In this document: piece after piece, positions 16,678 through 26,479 of the stretch
How positions within the stretch are numbered: position 1 is the first letter of the stretch
Layout: each line of letters opens with the position of its first letter
Source of the DNA: JALYNX01 sp963780755
Lineage (GTDB): Bacteria; Actinomycetota; Acidimicrobiia; Spongiisociales; ZC4RG35
NCBI GenBank assembly: GCA_963780755.1
Contig: CAWACX010000001.1
Location: forward strand, 620,001-684,000
Reading direction: 5' to 3'
Length of the DNA: 64,000 nucleotides
Position numbers and translations under genes: made by a program
Notes under the pieces: generated by a model
Database searches by the model: none
Told to the model about the DNA's origin: nothing
The model's input: the letters and a program-made list of their open reading frames with translations, nothing else

Positions 16678-17486
16678 ATGAACAGCACGTCCCGACCAGA
16701 GCCCGTCGAGGGCTTCGGGATCGAGCAGGTGAGGGAGTGGCCGGCGAGCGGCGCTACCCGAGCAGCGATTGTCGTGGTCCACGGGATCGCCGAGCACTCG
16801 GGGCGATACGAGCGCACCGGCTCCCTTCTCTCGGATGCCGGCTTCGCCGTTCGCTCCTTCGACCTCTTCGGCTTCGGCGCCTCGGGCGGGCCGCGTGGGG
16901 ACATCGCCGACTGGAAGCTCTATTTCGACCAGATCGAACGGCACCTCGACGCAATGAGGTCGAAGCAGGTCCCGGTGGTGCTCCTGGGGCATTCGATGGG
17001 AGGAAACCTCGCCGCCGGGTACGTGATCTCGGGCCGGCCTTCCCCGACCTGCTGGTGCTCAGTGCGCCCGCCTTCGCAGGGGGTGCCGGCTGGCAGCGCG
17101 CCGTGGCCGGTGTGGCTGCCAAGTTGGCGCCCTCCCTCTCTATTCCCCAATCATTGAAAGGCGAGCAATTGTCCCGGGACCCGGCGGTGGGCGAGGCGTA
17201 CTTCGGAGACCCACTGGTCTGGACGAAGGCAACGACCCGGCTCGGGTCGTACCTGTTCACCGCGATGACCGACATCACGGCTGGCGCGAGCCGCATCGAC
17301 ATACCGACCCTCGTTCTGCACGGCGGGGCCGACACCATCGTGCCCCCACAATCCACGGCCTTCCTCTCGGATCTGCCAAATGTCGAGAGACGCCTCTACC
17401 CGGGATTGCGCCATGAGATCCTCAACGAGCCCGAGGGCCCCGAGTTGGTCCAGGAGATTGTCGACTGGATCGACGCCCGGCTGTGA
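16678..17486 (+). CDS. Alpha/beta hydrolase (monoacylglycerol lipase-like), frame broken once
   Basis: Joined, the product is about 269 residues of the serine hydrolase fold. VVVHGIAEHSGRY is the oxyanion motif, GHSMGGN holds the nucleophile Ser, LHGGADTIVP the Asp, and GLRHEIL the His. The HGxxEHSGRY pattern fits the monoacylglycerol lipase/lysophospholipase group. AGGAG lies before the ATG. The first frame fails at about 17036-17045: one base is missing between VISGRP and FPDLLVLSAPAF. The span is 3n+2, consistent with one deletion. Confidence 0.85.
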
Positions 17487-18518
17487 CTAACCCTCGGACC
17501 AATTGATCAGCACTTTGCCCGACTCATGCGACGCTGCCGTGCCGAAGGCGGTGTCGTATTGGTCGACGGGGTAGCGATGCGTTATGACCGGTGAGATGTC
17601 GAGCCCGGACCCGATAAGGACGTTCATCTTGTACCAGGTCTCGAACATTTCCCTCCCATAGATCCCCTTCAGGTTGAGCATGTTGAAGATGACCGTGCTC
17701 CAATCGATGGGATAGGGGTCGGAAGGGATGCCGAGCAGGGCGACGTTGGCGCCGTGGATGGTGTTCTGAAGGATGTCATCGAGGGCCGAGGCCTGGCCTG
17801 ACATCTCGAGGGCGACGTCGAAGCCCTCGGTCATCCCCAGCTCGTCCTGGACGTCCTGGAGGTCCTCGAAGCGGATGTCGACCGGCCTGTTGGCTCCCAT
17901 GCGCTTGGCCAGGTCGAGCCGATACGGGTTGACATCCGTGATCACGACGTTCCTGGCCCCGGCGTGGGCCACCACCGCGGCAGCCATGAGCCCGATGGGG
18001 CCTGCTCCGGTGATGAGGACGTCCTCGCCGAGGACCGGGAACTCGAGCGCGGTGTGCACCGCGTTCCCGAATGGATCGAAGATGGCGGCGATAGCGGGGT
18101 CGACTCCCGGGATGTGCCTCCACACGTTGGTCTTGGGAATCGCCACGAAGTCGGCGAATGCGCCCGGCAGGTTGACTCCGATCCCCTTCGTCTCCTGGCA
18201 GAGGTGTCTGCGGCCGGCCAGGCAGTTGCGGCACCTGCCACAGACCACATGACCCTCGGCGCTGACCACCTCACCAACTTCGAACCCGGAGACGTTGGAG
18301 CCGACCTCGACGATCTCACCAACGAACTCGTGCCCGATCGTCATCGGAGCCGGAATCGTCGACTGGGCCCATTCATCCCAGTTGTAGATGTGGATGTCAG
18401 TGCCGCAGATGCCCGCGGTGTGGACCTCGATCAGCACGTCGTCAGTGCCGACCGAGGGAACGGGGACGTCGTCCAGACGGAGCCCGGACTCGTCGGGATG
18501 CTTGACCAGGGCCCTCAT
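17487..18518 (-). CDS. tdh: L-threonine 3-dehydrogenase
   Basis: From the ATG at 18518 the product is 343 residues, the usual Tdh length. It is a zinc-dependent medium-chain dehydrogenase that oxidises threonine to 2-amino-3-ketobutyrate. Visible motifs: GICGTDIHIYNWDEW (catalytic zinc and the Tdh-type active site), GHEFVG, a structural zinc site CGRCRNC...C, and the NAD-binding GAGPIGLMAA. Its ATG overlaps the adenosine deaminase stop (ATGA). No kbl partner is adjacent. Confidence 0.93.
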   Translation of the reverse strand: MRALVKHPDESGLRLDDVPVPSVGTDDVLIEVHTAGICGTDIHIYNWDEWAQSTIPAPMTIGHEFVGEIVEVGSNVSGFEVGEVVSAEGHVVCGRCRNCLAGRRHLCQETKGIGVNLPGAFADFVAIPKTNVWRHIPGVDPAIAAIFDPFGNAVHTALEFPVLGEDVLITGAGPIGLMAAAVVAHAGARNVVITDVNPYRLDLAKRMGANRPVDIRFEDLQDVQDELGMTEGFDVALEMSGQASALDDILQNTIHGANVALLGIPSDPYPIDWSTVIFNMLNLKGIYGREMFETWYKMNVLIGSGLDISPVITHRYPVDQYDTAFGTAASHESGKVLINWSEG

Positions 18519-19582
18519 CGCCATTCCCGTTCGAGGTCGGCGCCGGCGGCGGCATAGGCCGGGGCGATGACGTCCTCCCACAGCTCTGCCTTGGTCTCCC
18601 ACGGACAAAATGCGGCGTCGAGGCTCCGCCACGTAGTCCGGGCCAGGTCGAGGATGCCGAACCCATGGTGTTCAGATACGAATTCGAATTCTTTGGGCAT
18701 AGAGGTCGAGCTCATCAGGCGGTTGTCTGTGCTCAGGGTCACGTTGAACCCGGCACGGTAGAAGGCGCCGACCGGGTGCTGAGCTGCTGTCATTCCTCCT
18801 GTCGCCAGGTTGGATGCCGGGCACATCTCAAGGGGGATGCGGCGCTCCCGGATCCGAGCAGCCACCGGGCCCAGCTTGACCACTTCTCCCTCGTCGATCA
18901 GGCAGTCGTCAGCAAGCTCGACGGCGTGGCCCAAGCGTTCCGCGCCACAGCGTTCCACGGCCGCAGCGATGAATTCCACCCCCTGAGATCCGGCGTGCTC
19001 GCCGGCGTGGATGGTCAGTCGCAGTCCGCTCTCCCGGGCGAGGCGGAAGGCGGGCAGGTAGCGCTCCGGCGGATGCCCGGCCTCCGGGCCTGCCAGGTCG
19101 AAGCCCACGACCCCGAGGTGGCGAAATGCGGCGGCGAGTCGCGCCATTTCGAGGCTGTCGTCCCGGTGACGGAGGGCGTCGATGATCAGGCCCCAATGGA
19201 GGCCGGTCTGGTTGGAACCCATCGCCAACCCGGCGGAAACCGCTTCGACCACAGCTTGCGCGCTGAGGCCGCGCTCGGTGTTCAGCGCCGGACAGAACCT
19301 GAGCTCGGCATAGACGACACCGTCGGCGCTCAGGTCCAGTGCCGCCTCGTATGCGACTCTCTCCAGAGAGTCGGCCGACTGCATCACACCGATGGTGTGC
19401 TCGAACGCCATGAGGTAGCGCTCCAACGACCCGGAATCGCCCTGATCGAACCACGCCGCCAGTTCGTCGGGGTCGGTGGTCGGTAGGTGCGAATACCCGC
19501 TCTGCATGGCGAGATCGATCACGCTCTGCGGTCTCACTCCGCCGTCGAGATGGTCGTGGAGCAACACCGAAGGGAGCGGCAT
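18515..19582 (-). CDS. add: Adenosine deaminase
   Basis: The 355-residue enzyme deaminates adenosine to inosine. Zinc ligands are visible as HDHLDGG near the N-terminus, HAGEHAG in the middle and SLSTDNR near the C-terminus; CPASN is also family-typical. It precedes tdh in one transcript. The actual substrate could be a related aminopurine or adenosine phosphate. Confidence 0.92.
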   Translation of the reverse strand: MPLPSVLLHDHLDGGVRPQSVIDLAMQSGYSHLPTTDPDELAAWFDQGDSGSLERYLMAFEHTIGVMQSADSLERVAYEAALDLSADGVVYAELRFCPALNTERGLSAQAVVEAVSAGLAMGSNQTGLHWGLIIDALRHRDDSLEMARLAAAFRHLGVVGFDLAGPEAGHPPERYLPAFRLARESGLRLTIHAGEHAGSQGVEFIAAAVERCGAERLGHAVELADDCLIDEGEVVKLGPVAARIRERRIPLEMCPASNLATGGMTAAQHPVGAFYRAGFNVTLSTDNRLMSSTSMPKEFEFVSEHHGFGILDLARTTWRSLDAAFCPWETKAELWEDVIAPAYAAAGADLEREWR

Positions 19583-19637
19583 CCGGTCACGCTAGTCATC
19601 AGGGGTTATCAAGCTGCGCGCCGGTACGCTGCGCCTG

Positions 19638-20879
19638 GTGCGACGTCTGGCAGCCGTTTCCTCTCTCGCCGTGGCCATGGTTTCGGCGTGTGCTGCGGCG
19701 CCACCGGAGCGAAGCAGCCTTCCGGATGTGGAAGAGGCTCTCGACCCACCGGTCGCCTGTGCATTCCTGGTCGGGGAGCCGCAGGGAGTCGCGGTCAGCG
19801 AAGTGATGACGGACACCGCAGCCGAGGGCGTGCTGGAGGCGGGCGATGTCATCGTCGCGGTCAACGGGGTCGCCACTGTGGACACCGACGCCTTGCGCGA
19901 GGTCCTCGACGAGCAGGAGGTCGGCGACGAGATCGAGATCGACGTGGTTCGCAATGGGACGGATCAATCGGCGGCGTTGGTCCTGGGCTCCAACCCCGAC
20001 GATCCGGAGCGGGTGTATATCGGTGTCATGATTCGGACCGACTACGAGCAAGTCCCGGCCTCCGAAGCGGATGACGCGGTCACGGCCGCCCCCACTTCTC
20101 GCTCGTTCACGATCGGAGGCATCCTCTATGGGGGAGACCCGACGCTCGGGGTCTGGTCGAACACCGGGCTGGCGATCGAGAGCGAGAGCAACTGGGTGTC
20201 GACCACCGATGGGGTGTACTCGCTGGAGAGTGGCGGGGACGGGGCTCTGACCGAGATCACGAGCGGCGATCAGATCGACTACGACCTCAGCGAGGACTGG
20301 ATGGCCGTTCGGCTGATCGGGTCCATCGACGAGGACCTGCTTGTCGCGGCCACGAGCCCTGTGCCGGATGACCCCGAGCTGGTATCGGTTGCGCTTGCCA
20401 GGCTCGACCCCGCCACCGGTGAGACGGAATGGGTGGTCGGGATCACCGAGGGTTTCGGCGTGCCACTGACGGCTTGGGGCTCACCGGGCTCGGAACTGAT
20501 CGCGATCGCGGGAGTCGAGGCGGACAACTCCCAGGTCACCGGGGTCGAGATCCTCGATGTGAACGGAGAGGTCGCCGGGTTCGGGAACCTTCTGCCACTG
20601 GGAACACCCGTTGGTTGGCTGGACGCCGAGACCGCCCTCTTCAGGACCTCGGCCACGACGGTTTCGGCTTTGAATGCCCTCACCAGCGACATCGTCGAAT
20701 TCGACCTCGACCCCTCGCTGGAGGCTTCGCCGGTGTTCGCGGTCGCCGATGGCCACAGCGTCCTCGCAGTGACCGGGCGCTCATTGGTGCTCGACGACCT
20801 GGGGGCGGCGAACGAGGTGAGGGTGCTCGCCGAGAACTGCACCGTGAACCGGGTTGGGGAGACCGGCTGGGCTCCCTGA
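19638..20879 (+). CDS. PDZ-domain lipoprotein
   Basis: The 413-residue product has a lipoprotein signal (MRRLAAVSSLAVAMVSAC, lipobox VSAC), then a PDZ domain (EGVLEAGDVIVAVNGVAT, residues about 55-120) and a 270-residue region of beta-rich repeats with Trp and Gly that may form a propeller. No protease motif is present. I infer an outer-face binding role. It is divergent from add and ends 1 base before the convergent FtsH-like gene's end. Confidence 0.72.
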   Translation: MRRLAAVSSLAVAMVSACAAAPPERSSLPDVEEALDPPVACAFLVGEPQGVAVSEVMTDTAAEGVLEAGDVIVAVNGVATVDTDALREVLDEQEVGDEIEIDVVRNGTDQSAALVLGSNPDDPERVYIGVMIRTDYEQVPASEADDAVTAAPTSRSFTIGGILYGGDPTLGVWSNTGLAIESESNWVSTTDGVYSLESGGDGALTEITSGDQIDYDLSEDWMAVRLIGSIDEDLLVAATSPVPDDPELVSVALARLDPATGETEWVVGITEGFGVPLTAWGSPGSELIAIAGVEADNSQVTGVEILDVNGEVAGFGNLLPLGTPVGWLDAETALFRTSATTVSALNALTSDIVEFDLDPSLEASPVFAVADGHSVLAVTGRSLVLDDLGAANEVRVLAENCTVNRVGETGWAP

Positions 20880-20880
20880 G

Positions 20881-23226
20881 TCAGTCGCCCTGACCGGTCT
20901 CTACTTCTTCGGGCTCGTGGGCAACCGCGGCTGCCGGCTTTCCGTTGGGGACCGGGATTTCGCGTCCCGCCTTGGTCAGGGCCTCGCGCTGCCGGTCGCC
21001 CGCAATCTTGTCTGACACCGCTTGCCAGCCGCTCGGTTGGCGCATGGTCCTCGATCCGGGGCTCGAGCCCATGATCTCGGCGACTTCGTCTCCAGAGATG
21101 TTCTTCTTCTCCTCGAGGACCGCAGCAAGTTCCAGGATCTTCTCCTGGTGCTCGCCGAGCAGTCCTTCCACCTGCTCGTAGAGGCCGGCCAGGTTCTCCT
21201 CGATCTGCTTGCGACGCTCGCGGAGGGCGATCGACACCGGACTGGCTTGTCCGCCGGCCTCGTTGACGCGTGTTCCCATGGTCGACGTGATGCTGCTCCC
21301 CATCCCGAATGAGCCTTCCATCAAGGCGGCCACGGTCGAGGCGGACTGCAGGTCGCTGGCAACGCCGGAGCTGTTGTCACCGCCGAAGAACATTCGCTCT
21401 CCGGCGAGAGAAGCTAGGGAGACCATGATGTCGGTCTGATACTCGGAGCGCCATTGGGTGAAGCGCTCCTCTTCTCCCATCGACTTGACCATTCCCAGGG
21501 TCGATGCCCTTTTCTCGATGGAGACCATGTCGATTCGGCGGTGGGCGCCGAGAAGGTGGGCGGTCACCGCATGGCAAGCCTCATGGACCGCCACCGCGTG
21601 GCGCTCGCGCTGGATGTAATCGACGTCCTCCGGTGGTCCCAACTCCTTGAGTGACTTGGCCCGCCACACGTCGGGCCACTCGATGGCCTCTCGACCATCA
21701 CGGACCGCGATGATCAGTGCCTCGTTGACCAGGTTCTTGATGCTGGCGCCCGAGTAATAGGGAGTGATCACGGCAAGCTGCTCCACCTGCTCAGGGTTGA
21801 GCATGTGGTCGACCTTGTCCAGGTAACCGACGATGGTCTGCTTCCGGCCCTCCTTCGAGGGATATCCCACCTTGTAGATCCGGTCGATGCGGCCAGGGCG
21901 CAACATGGCCTCGTCGAGGGCGTTTGGCATGTTGGTCGCCATGATGTGGAGGATCCGGTACTTGGGCGGGGGCTTTGGGCGGAACCCGAACATCTTGCGG
22001 AACTTGTTGGTGATGCCTCGCGGCTTGGTGAGCCCGTTCATCTCGGTGAGCAGTGCCTGCAGCGTGCCCATGCCGCCGCCGCCCGCCATCCCGCCCATCA
22101 TGATCCGATTGATCCATCCCGCCTTGGGCGCCTCGTCGGGGGTGATCTGCCCGGTCTGGTTCCAGTGCTCTACAAGTGCGTTCTGGCTGTGGGCGCCCAG
22201 GTAGCTGAACCCGTTGCAGGTGAACCCGAGGTCTTCGCGGAGCGACTGGCCGAACTGGCCCTGGGGAGCACCCATCCCTCCTCTGGAGCCGAGGGCATCG
22301 GCCTCGTCGAAGAAGACGATGACCCCGCCATGGCGCAAACTGAGCTTGCGCAGTTTCCGATAGAGCCCCTTGACCTTGAGGACCCCGATCCCCATGAACA
22401 TGTTGATGAAAGCGCCGGGCTCGACGAACACATATGGGCGCCCGGTCTCGCCGGCGATCGCTTGGGCCATCAGGGTCTTCCCGGTTCCGGGAGGGCCCCA
22501 GAGCAGGATCCCGCCCGGGATGTAGCCGCCCTTCTTCTCGATCTCGTCGGGCTTCTCCAGGAAAGCGATGTTCTCCTTGATCAGGTCCAGGACGTGGTCC
22601 TGGCCCCAGACGTCGTCGAAGCGGGTCGTCACCTCCTCGGGGAGGATCACATCCATGCCACCGCGGGACAGGAACCAGAAGAGACCGACGAACTGCAGGA
22701 TGACGAAGAAGAAGCCGAACATCAGCTGGAACACGAAGGGGAGGGCCCCGACGATCAGCCTCGGCAGTTCGACGATCGCCTGGAGGACGCCCTGGACCTC
22801 GGGTACGAAGTAGTCGACCAGGAGCCCGATCAGGAAGAGGTAAAACCCCCAGCGGATGAATCGAGCGACCCGGAATCGTGTCCAAGGCTTGAAATGGCGA
22901 TGGGTCCAGCGCTCGAAGCCTCCGAAGAAGCTGTCCTGCCAGAACGAGTTGTAAGCGGCGGAATTCTCCGAGAGGAGATAGTGGAGCTGGCGTAGGAATT
23001 CGAGAAGGAACAGCGAGCCGAGGATTATCCCGGTGGACGAGGAGAAGAACTCGGCGATGACCTCGCCGAAGGGGAGGAAGCCCAGGTCATCGGACCCGGC
23101 GATGATGGCGACCATCACCAATGCCAGGATCACCAGGAACTTGATCCGGTCCCACATGTCGCTACGCCGCCTGGTCTGACGGACGTCTCGCTTACGTGTG
23201 TTCAGGCTCTCTTGTTGACCAGCCAT
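20881..23226 (-). CDS. FtsH-like membrane AAA protease, divergent
   Basis: From the ATG at 23226 the product is 781 residues. The N-terminal 190 residues hold about four hydrophobic helices, more than the two of canonical FtsH. The AAA module has Walker A GPPGTGKT (244-251), Walker B VIVFFDEADA (302-311) and the second region of homology ATNMPNALDEAMLRPGRIDR (430-449). Between Walker B and that region lie about 120 residues, roughly 80 more than usual, with a glycine-rich run. The M41 zinc site is HEACH (548-552) and a later ASDLQSA may supply the third ligand, so both activities look intact. It overlaps the upstream lipoprotein gene by 25 bases. Confidence 0.85.
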   Translation of the reverse strand: MAGQQESLNTRKRDVRQTRRRSDMWDRIKFLVILALVMVAIIAGSDDLGFLPFGEVIAEFFSSSTGIILGSLFLLEFLRQLHYLLSENSAAYNSFWQDSFFGGFERWTHRHFKPWTRFRVARFIRWGFYLFLIGLLVDYFVPEVQGVLQAIVELPRLIVGALPFVFQLMFGFFFVILQFVGLFWFLSRGGMDVILPEEVTTRFDDVWGQDHVLDLIKENIAFLEKPDEIEKKGGYIPGGILLWGPPGTGKTLMAQAIAGETGRPYVFVEPGAFINMFMGIGVLKVKGLYRKLRKLSLRHGGVIVFFDEADALGSRGGMGAPQGQFGQSLREDLGFTCNGFSYLGAHSQNALVEHWNQTGQITPDEAPKAGWINRIMMGGMAGGGGMGTLQALLTEMNGLTKPRGITNKFRKMFGFRPKPPPKYRILHIMATNMPNALDEAMLRPGRIDRIYKVGYPSKEGRKQTIVGYLDKVDHMLNPEQVEQLAVITPYYSGASIKNLVNEALIIAVRDGREAIEWPDVWRAKSLKELGPPEDVDYIQRERHAVAVHEACHAVTAHLLGAHRRIDMVSIEKRASTLGMVKSMGEEERFTQWRSEYQTDIMVSLASLAGERMFFGGDNSSGVASDLQSASTVAALMEGSFGMGSSITSTMGTRVNEAGGQASPVSIALRERRKQIEENLAGLYEQVEGLLGEHQEKILELAAVLEEKKNISGDEVAEIMGSSPGSRTMRQPSGWQAVSDKIAGDRQREALTKAGREIPVPNGKPAAAVAHEPEEVETGQGD

Positions 23227-23762
23227 GAGTCGACAGCTCCCACGATCGTGTCTTGATGGTTGATGAAGCACTGCCGGCTGCAGCCGGCGATCATCGAGTA
23301 CATCCGGGTGTCCTCAGGGTTGGACACGGTGATCAGGTAGGCAACGCCCTGGTTGGCACCAGCCTCGTCTTCGAACGAGACCAGCACCCGCACGCCGTCG
23401 AATCCTCCGCCGAAGCTGAAGTCCTCCTTGGTCAGTTCCTGGCTGTTGGCCAGGTTGTAGTAGGGCAGGACCGATTGGGTGAGGACGGCCCGGGAAAGGA
23501 AGTCCTTCTCGGCTTCCCCGATCTGGCGGACCGACATCGCACCGATCGGGTACTCGGCCTCTGGAAGCTCCGTGCTCAGGTGTTGGACGTCACGAACCGG
23601 GTCACCGTCGAAGGCGAGGCCACTGACTGGCGGAAACGTGAATCCCTGGACCGACTCGTCGAAGGGCATGTCTTCGAGGGCGGAGAGCTCGGAGAGCTCG
23701 TAGGTGTGCCACTCCTCGGGGATCTGAAACCTTCCCAGGCGCTGGTCGTCGGTGTGGGTCAC
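23202..23762 (-). CDS. Putative lipoprotein of unknown function
   Basis: From GTG 23762 the frame gives 186 residues, with RFQIPEEWHTYELSELSALE and a C-terminal YSMIAGCSRQCFINH. The same frame continues upstream to an ATC at 23861 and there encodes an ideal lipoprotein signal: R-T-F-Q-A-L-R-F-G-R, a hydrophobic run, then LLGACGG. No ATG, GTG or TTG exists in that stretch, so the start is unresolved (non-canonical or a base error). No known domain. It is translationally coupled to the FtsH-like gene. Confidence 0.7.
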   Translation of the reverse strand: MTHTDDQRLGRFQIPEEWHTYELSELSALEDMPFDESVQGFTFPPVSGLAFDGDPVRDVQHLSTELPEAEYPIGAMSVRQIGEAEKDFLSRAVLTQSVLPYYNLANSQELTKEDFSFGGGFDGVRVLVSFEDEAGANQGVAYLITVSNPEDTRMYSMIAGCSRQCFINHQDTIVGAVDSWLVNKRA

Positions 23763-23935
23763 AACGGCTTCGGAGTCACCGCCACAGGCGCCGAGCAGAA
23801 CGACGAGACCGCCGACAAACAGGGCGATTCGGCCAAAGCGGAGCGCTTGAAAGGTCCTGATGGAGACAGACTATCCGTGTATTCGGATTGCGGGAGATCA
23901 GACGACGATGTCTGAAGCTTGTGGGAGGATTGGGC

Positions 23936-24463
23936 GTGATCACCAGTCACGCCGGCCGCCTCCTCCTTGCCACTCCGGTCCTCGTCGATCCCCACTTCTG
24001 GCGAACCGTGATCTTCATGCTCCAGCACGATGAGGAGGGCACGGTGGGGATCGTCCTCAACCGTCCCACCTCCGAATTGGTGGCAGATCATCTCCCGACC
24101 TGGCGAGAGCATGGGGAAGACCCGGCTCGCATCTTCTATGGGGGGCCGGTGGAGCCGGAAATGGCGATCGCGCTCGGTCCGGTCGGGAGTGGAGAGGCAA
24201 CCGCCCTCCCCGGCGTGAGCCTGGTCGACCTCTCCGGCGATCCTGATCCCGAGGCGGGCCGAGTCCGGGTCTACTCCGGCTATGCGGGGTGGGGAGCGGG
24301 CCAACTCGAGGCCGAGATCGAGGAGGGGTCGTGGTACGTGGTCCAGGCGTCGCCCGACGACCCCTTCGACCGGCCCGAGGGCCAATGGTCACGGGTGTTG
24401 CGCCGGCAGAGCGGCTATCTGTCGTTGGTCTCCACGTTCCCCGACGACGTCGGAATGAATTGA
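23936..24463 (+). CDS. YqgE/AlgH family protein (UPF0301)
   Basis: From GTG 23936, with GGAGG at 23924-23928, the product is 175 residues: ITSHAGRLLLATPVLVDPHF, then FMLQHDEEGTVGIVLNRPT, FYGGPVEP and YSGYAGWGAGQLEAEI, all hallmarks of YqgE/AlgH. The function is not established; in other bacteria it lies near redox or RNA-processing genes. A TTG 48 bases upstream is possible but has no ribosome site. Confidence 0.92.
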   Translation: MITSHAGRLLLATPVLVDPHFWRTVIFMLQHDEEGTVGIVLNRPTSELVADHLPTWREHGEDPARIFYGGPVEPEMAIALGPVGSGEATALPGVSLVDLSGDPDPEAGRVRVYSGYAGWGAGQLEAEIEEGSWYVVQASPDDPFDRPEGQWSRVLRRQSGYLSLVSTFPDDVGMN

Positions 24464-24519
24464 ACAAGTCTCCACATGACCGCCTCATCTGACCACACGA
24501 GACCTACCCTCTGACTCGA

Positions 24520-25224
24520 GTGACTGTCACCGCTGCACCCAAGCTCCGCCCTTCGCTCAAGCGGCGCGCTCCGGGCCTGGACGTCGAGCGCTCGCTGTGG
24601 GCTGCCGGAGCGCCGATCGTGGTGGGCGTCGACGAAGTGGGGCGAGGCTCCTGGGCCGGGCCGCTGACCGTGGGAGCAGCCGTGGTCCCCGCCGGGCGCA
24701 GGGTCTACAAGATCAGAGACTCCAAGATGCTTACCGAGGAGGAGCGGGAGGCGTTGTTCGACCGCATCGCCGACTGGTGCGAGACGTGGGCGGTGGGCCA
24801 TGCGTCACCGGAGGAGTGCGATGAGCTCGGGATGTCCGAAGCGCAGCGGCTAGCGGCGCGCCGGGCTCTCGACGGCCTGGGGGTGACTCCGGACCAGGTC
24901 CTCGTCGATGGGAAGTGGGACTTCGTGGGCGGGGCCATGAGGATCGTGAGAGGGGACAGCAGCTCACTCTCCATTGCTGCTGCGTCGATCCTGGCCAAGG
25001 TGAGCAGGGACCGGATGATGCGCGGAGTAGCCGACCAGTTTCCCGGTTACAACTTCGAGGCCAACAAGGGTTATCCCTGTCCGGTGCACAAGTCGGCGCT
25101 TCAGGCCTGGGGGCCGACTTCCATTCACCGGAGATCCTGGGTCTTCATGGACCACCTCATGTGGAACGGGCTGAGCAGGTATCACCGGGCCGAGCCCCAG
25201 TTGGCCTTCGAGTTCGACTCATAG
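24520..25224 (+). CDS. rnhB: Ribonuclease HII
   Basis: The 234-residue product removes ribonucleotides and RNA from DNA hybrids. VVGVDEVGRGSWAGPLTVGA is the RNase HII signature with Asp-Glu; KIRDSKMLTEEERE, ASILAKVSRDRMM and the basic Lys-rich loop also match. It begins with GTG, about 56 bases after yqgE. Confidence 0.94.
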   Translation: MTVTAAPKLRPSLKRRAPGLDVERSLWAAGAPIVVGVDEVGRGSWAGPLTVGAAVVPAGRRVYKIRDSKMLTEEEREALFDRIADWCETWAVGHASPEECDELGMSEAQRLAARRALDGLGVTPDQVLVDGKWDFVGGAMRIVRGDSSSLSIAAASILAKVSRDRMMRGVADQFPGYNFEANKGYPCPVHKSALQAWGPTSIHRRSWVFMDHLMWNGLSRYHRAEPQLAFEFDS

Positions 25225-25240
25225 CGGTACCTTGCCCCTG

Positions 25241-26479
25241 GTGCGGCTGACCGAGTACGACTCTTCGCTTCTCGCCGGGGAGAGGGGGCCGGGCGCCAGG
25301 TTCGCCATGGAGTTGTTGGTGAAAGCGGCTCCGTCGACCGGCGCAGACTCCCTGCTCGACATCACTGCCGCACACATCGACGGGTGCCTCTATCACGGCA
25401 GGGCCGGCGTAGACCTGGCGGTGTCCCTCACCGAGGGAGACACCAAAGTGGTGGTTCCGTCGACGCTCAATGTGTCGTCGCTCGACCTGCTCCATCCCGA
25501 TCTGTATCGAGGTGATCCGGAATCGGCCGCAGCTTCCCGGTCCCTGATGGACGCCTACCTGGCCATGGGATGCCAGCCGACCTGGACCTGCGCCCCCTAC
25601 CAACTACCGGAACGGCCCGGTCTCGGGCAGCAAGTGGCATGGGGGGAGTCCAACGCCATCGTGTTCGCAAACAGCGTTCTCGGGGCCCGGACCAACCGCT
25701 ACGGCGACTTCTTCGACATTTGCTGTGCAATCACCGGAAGGGCCCCGAACAGCGGCTTGCACACCGACGAGGGCCGTGTCGCCACCGTCCTCGTCGAAGT
25801 CATGGTTCCCGACCGCCTCCTCGACGAAGAGCTCTTCTACCCGATCCTGGGACACGCCCTCGGCCAGGTTGTCGGCAACGAGGTCCCGGTGCTGTCGGGC
25901 CTGGACGACCGCGCCGACGAGGACCAGCTGAAGGCCCTCGGGGCGGCAGCCGCCTCCTCGGGCTCCGTTGCCTTGTTCCATGTCGCCGGAGTCACTCCGG
26001 AGGCACCGACGCTCCGGGATGCCCTCGGGCGACGACAGCCGGGGCGGACGGTCGTCATCGGCCTCGATGAGCTTCGGGCGGCGAGAACGGCATTGGGGCG
26101 GGACGGCGGTGCCCTGGCCGCGGTGAGCGTGGGCACGCCGCATGCTTCCCTTCAGGAGATCGAGCGGCTGAGCGCGCTGGTCGATGGTGGCCGAAGCCGG
26201 GTGCCCTTCTACCTGAACACGGGCCGGGACGTGTTGAAAGAAGCCGATGACCGCGGACTGACCGGCCCCCTGGTCGACTTCGGGGTGACCGTCGTCACCG
26301 ACACCTGCACCTACATCACGCCGATCATGGAGTCGGTGACAGGAGTGGTGATGACCAACTCGGGAAAATGGGCCTACTACGCCCCGGGCAACATCGGGGT
26401 CGAGGTGGCTCTGGGAAGTCTCGAGGACTGCGTCCGCTCGGCGGTCTCGGGGACCGTGGTCACCGGGTCGTCGTGGTGA
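25241..26479 (+). CDS. Aconitase X catalytic (large) subunit
   Basis: The 412-residue product (GTG 25241; TTG 25232 is an alternative) is the AcnX catalytic domain, a [Fe-S] dehydratase distantly related to aconitase. Segments seen: LTEYDSSLLAGERG at the N-terminus, AHIDGCLYHG, TWTCAPYQ, FDICCAITGRAPNSGLH, VVTDTCTYI and MTNSGKWAYYAPG; the cysteines are candidates for cluster ligands. Known members dehydrate cis-3-hydroxyproline in bacteria or phosphomevalonate in archaea. The small swivel subunit gene overlaps its stop by 4 bases. Confidence 0.88.
   Translation: MRLTEYDSSLLAGERGPGARFAMELLVKAAPSTGADSLLDITAAHIDGCLYHGRAGVDLAVSLTEGDTKVVVPSTLNVSSLDLLHPDLYRGDPESAAASRSLMDAYLAMGCQPTWTCAPYQLPERPGLGQQVAWGESNAIVFANSVLGARTNRYGDFFDICCAITGRAPNSGLHTDEGRVATVLVEVMVPDRLLDEELFYPILGHALGQVVGNEVPVLSGLDDRADEDQLKALGAAAASSGSVALFHVAGVTPEAPTLRDALGRRQPGRTVVIGLDELRAARTALGRDGGALAAVSVGTPHASLQEIERLSALVDGGRSRVPFYLNTGRDVLKEADDRGLTGPLVDFGVTVVTDTCTYITPIMESVTGVVMTNSGKWAYYAPGNIGVEVALGSLEDCVRSAVSGTVVTGSSW

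Noticed and set aside
21805..22995. 396-codon plus-strand frame
   Set aside because: Antisense to the FtsH-like gene.
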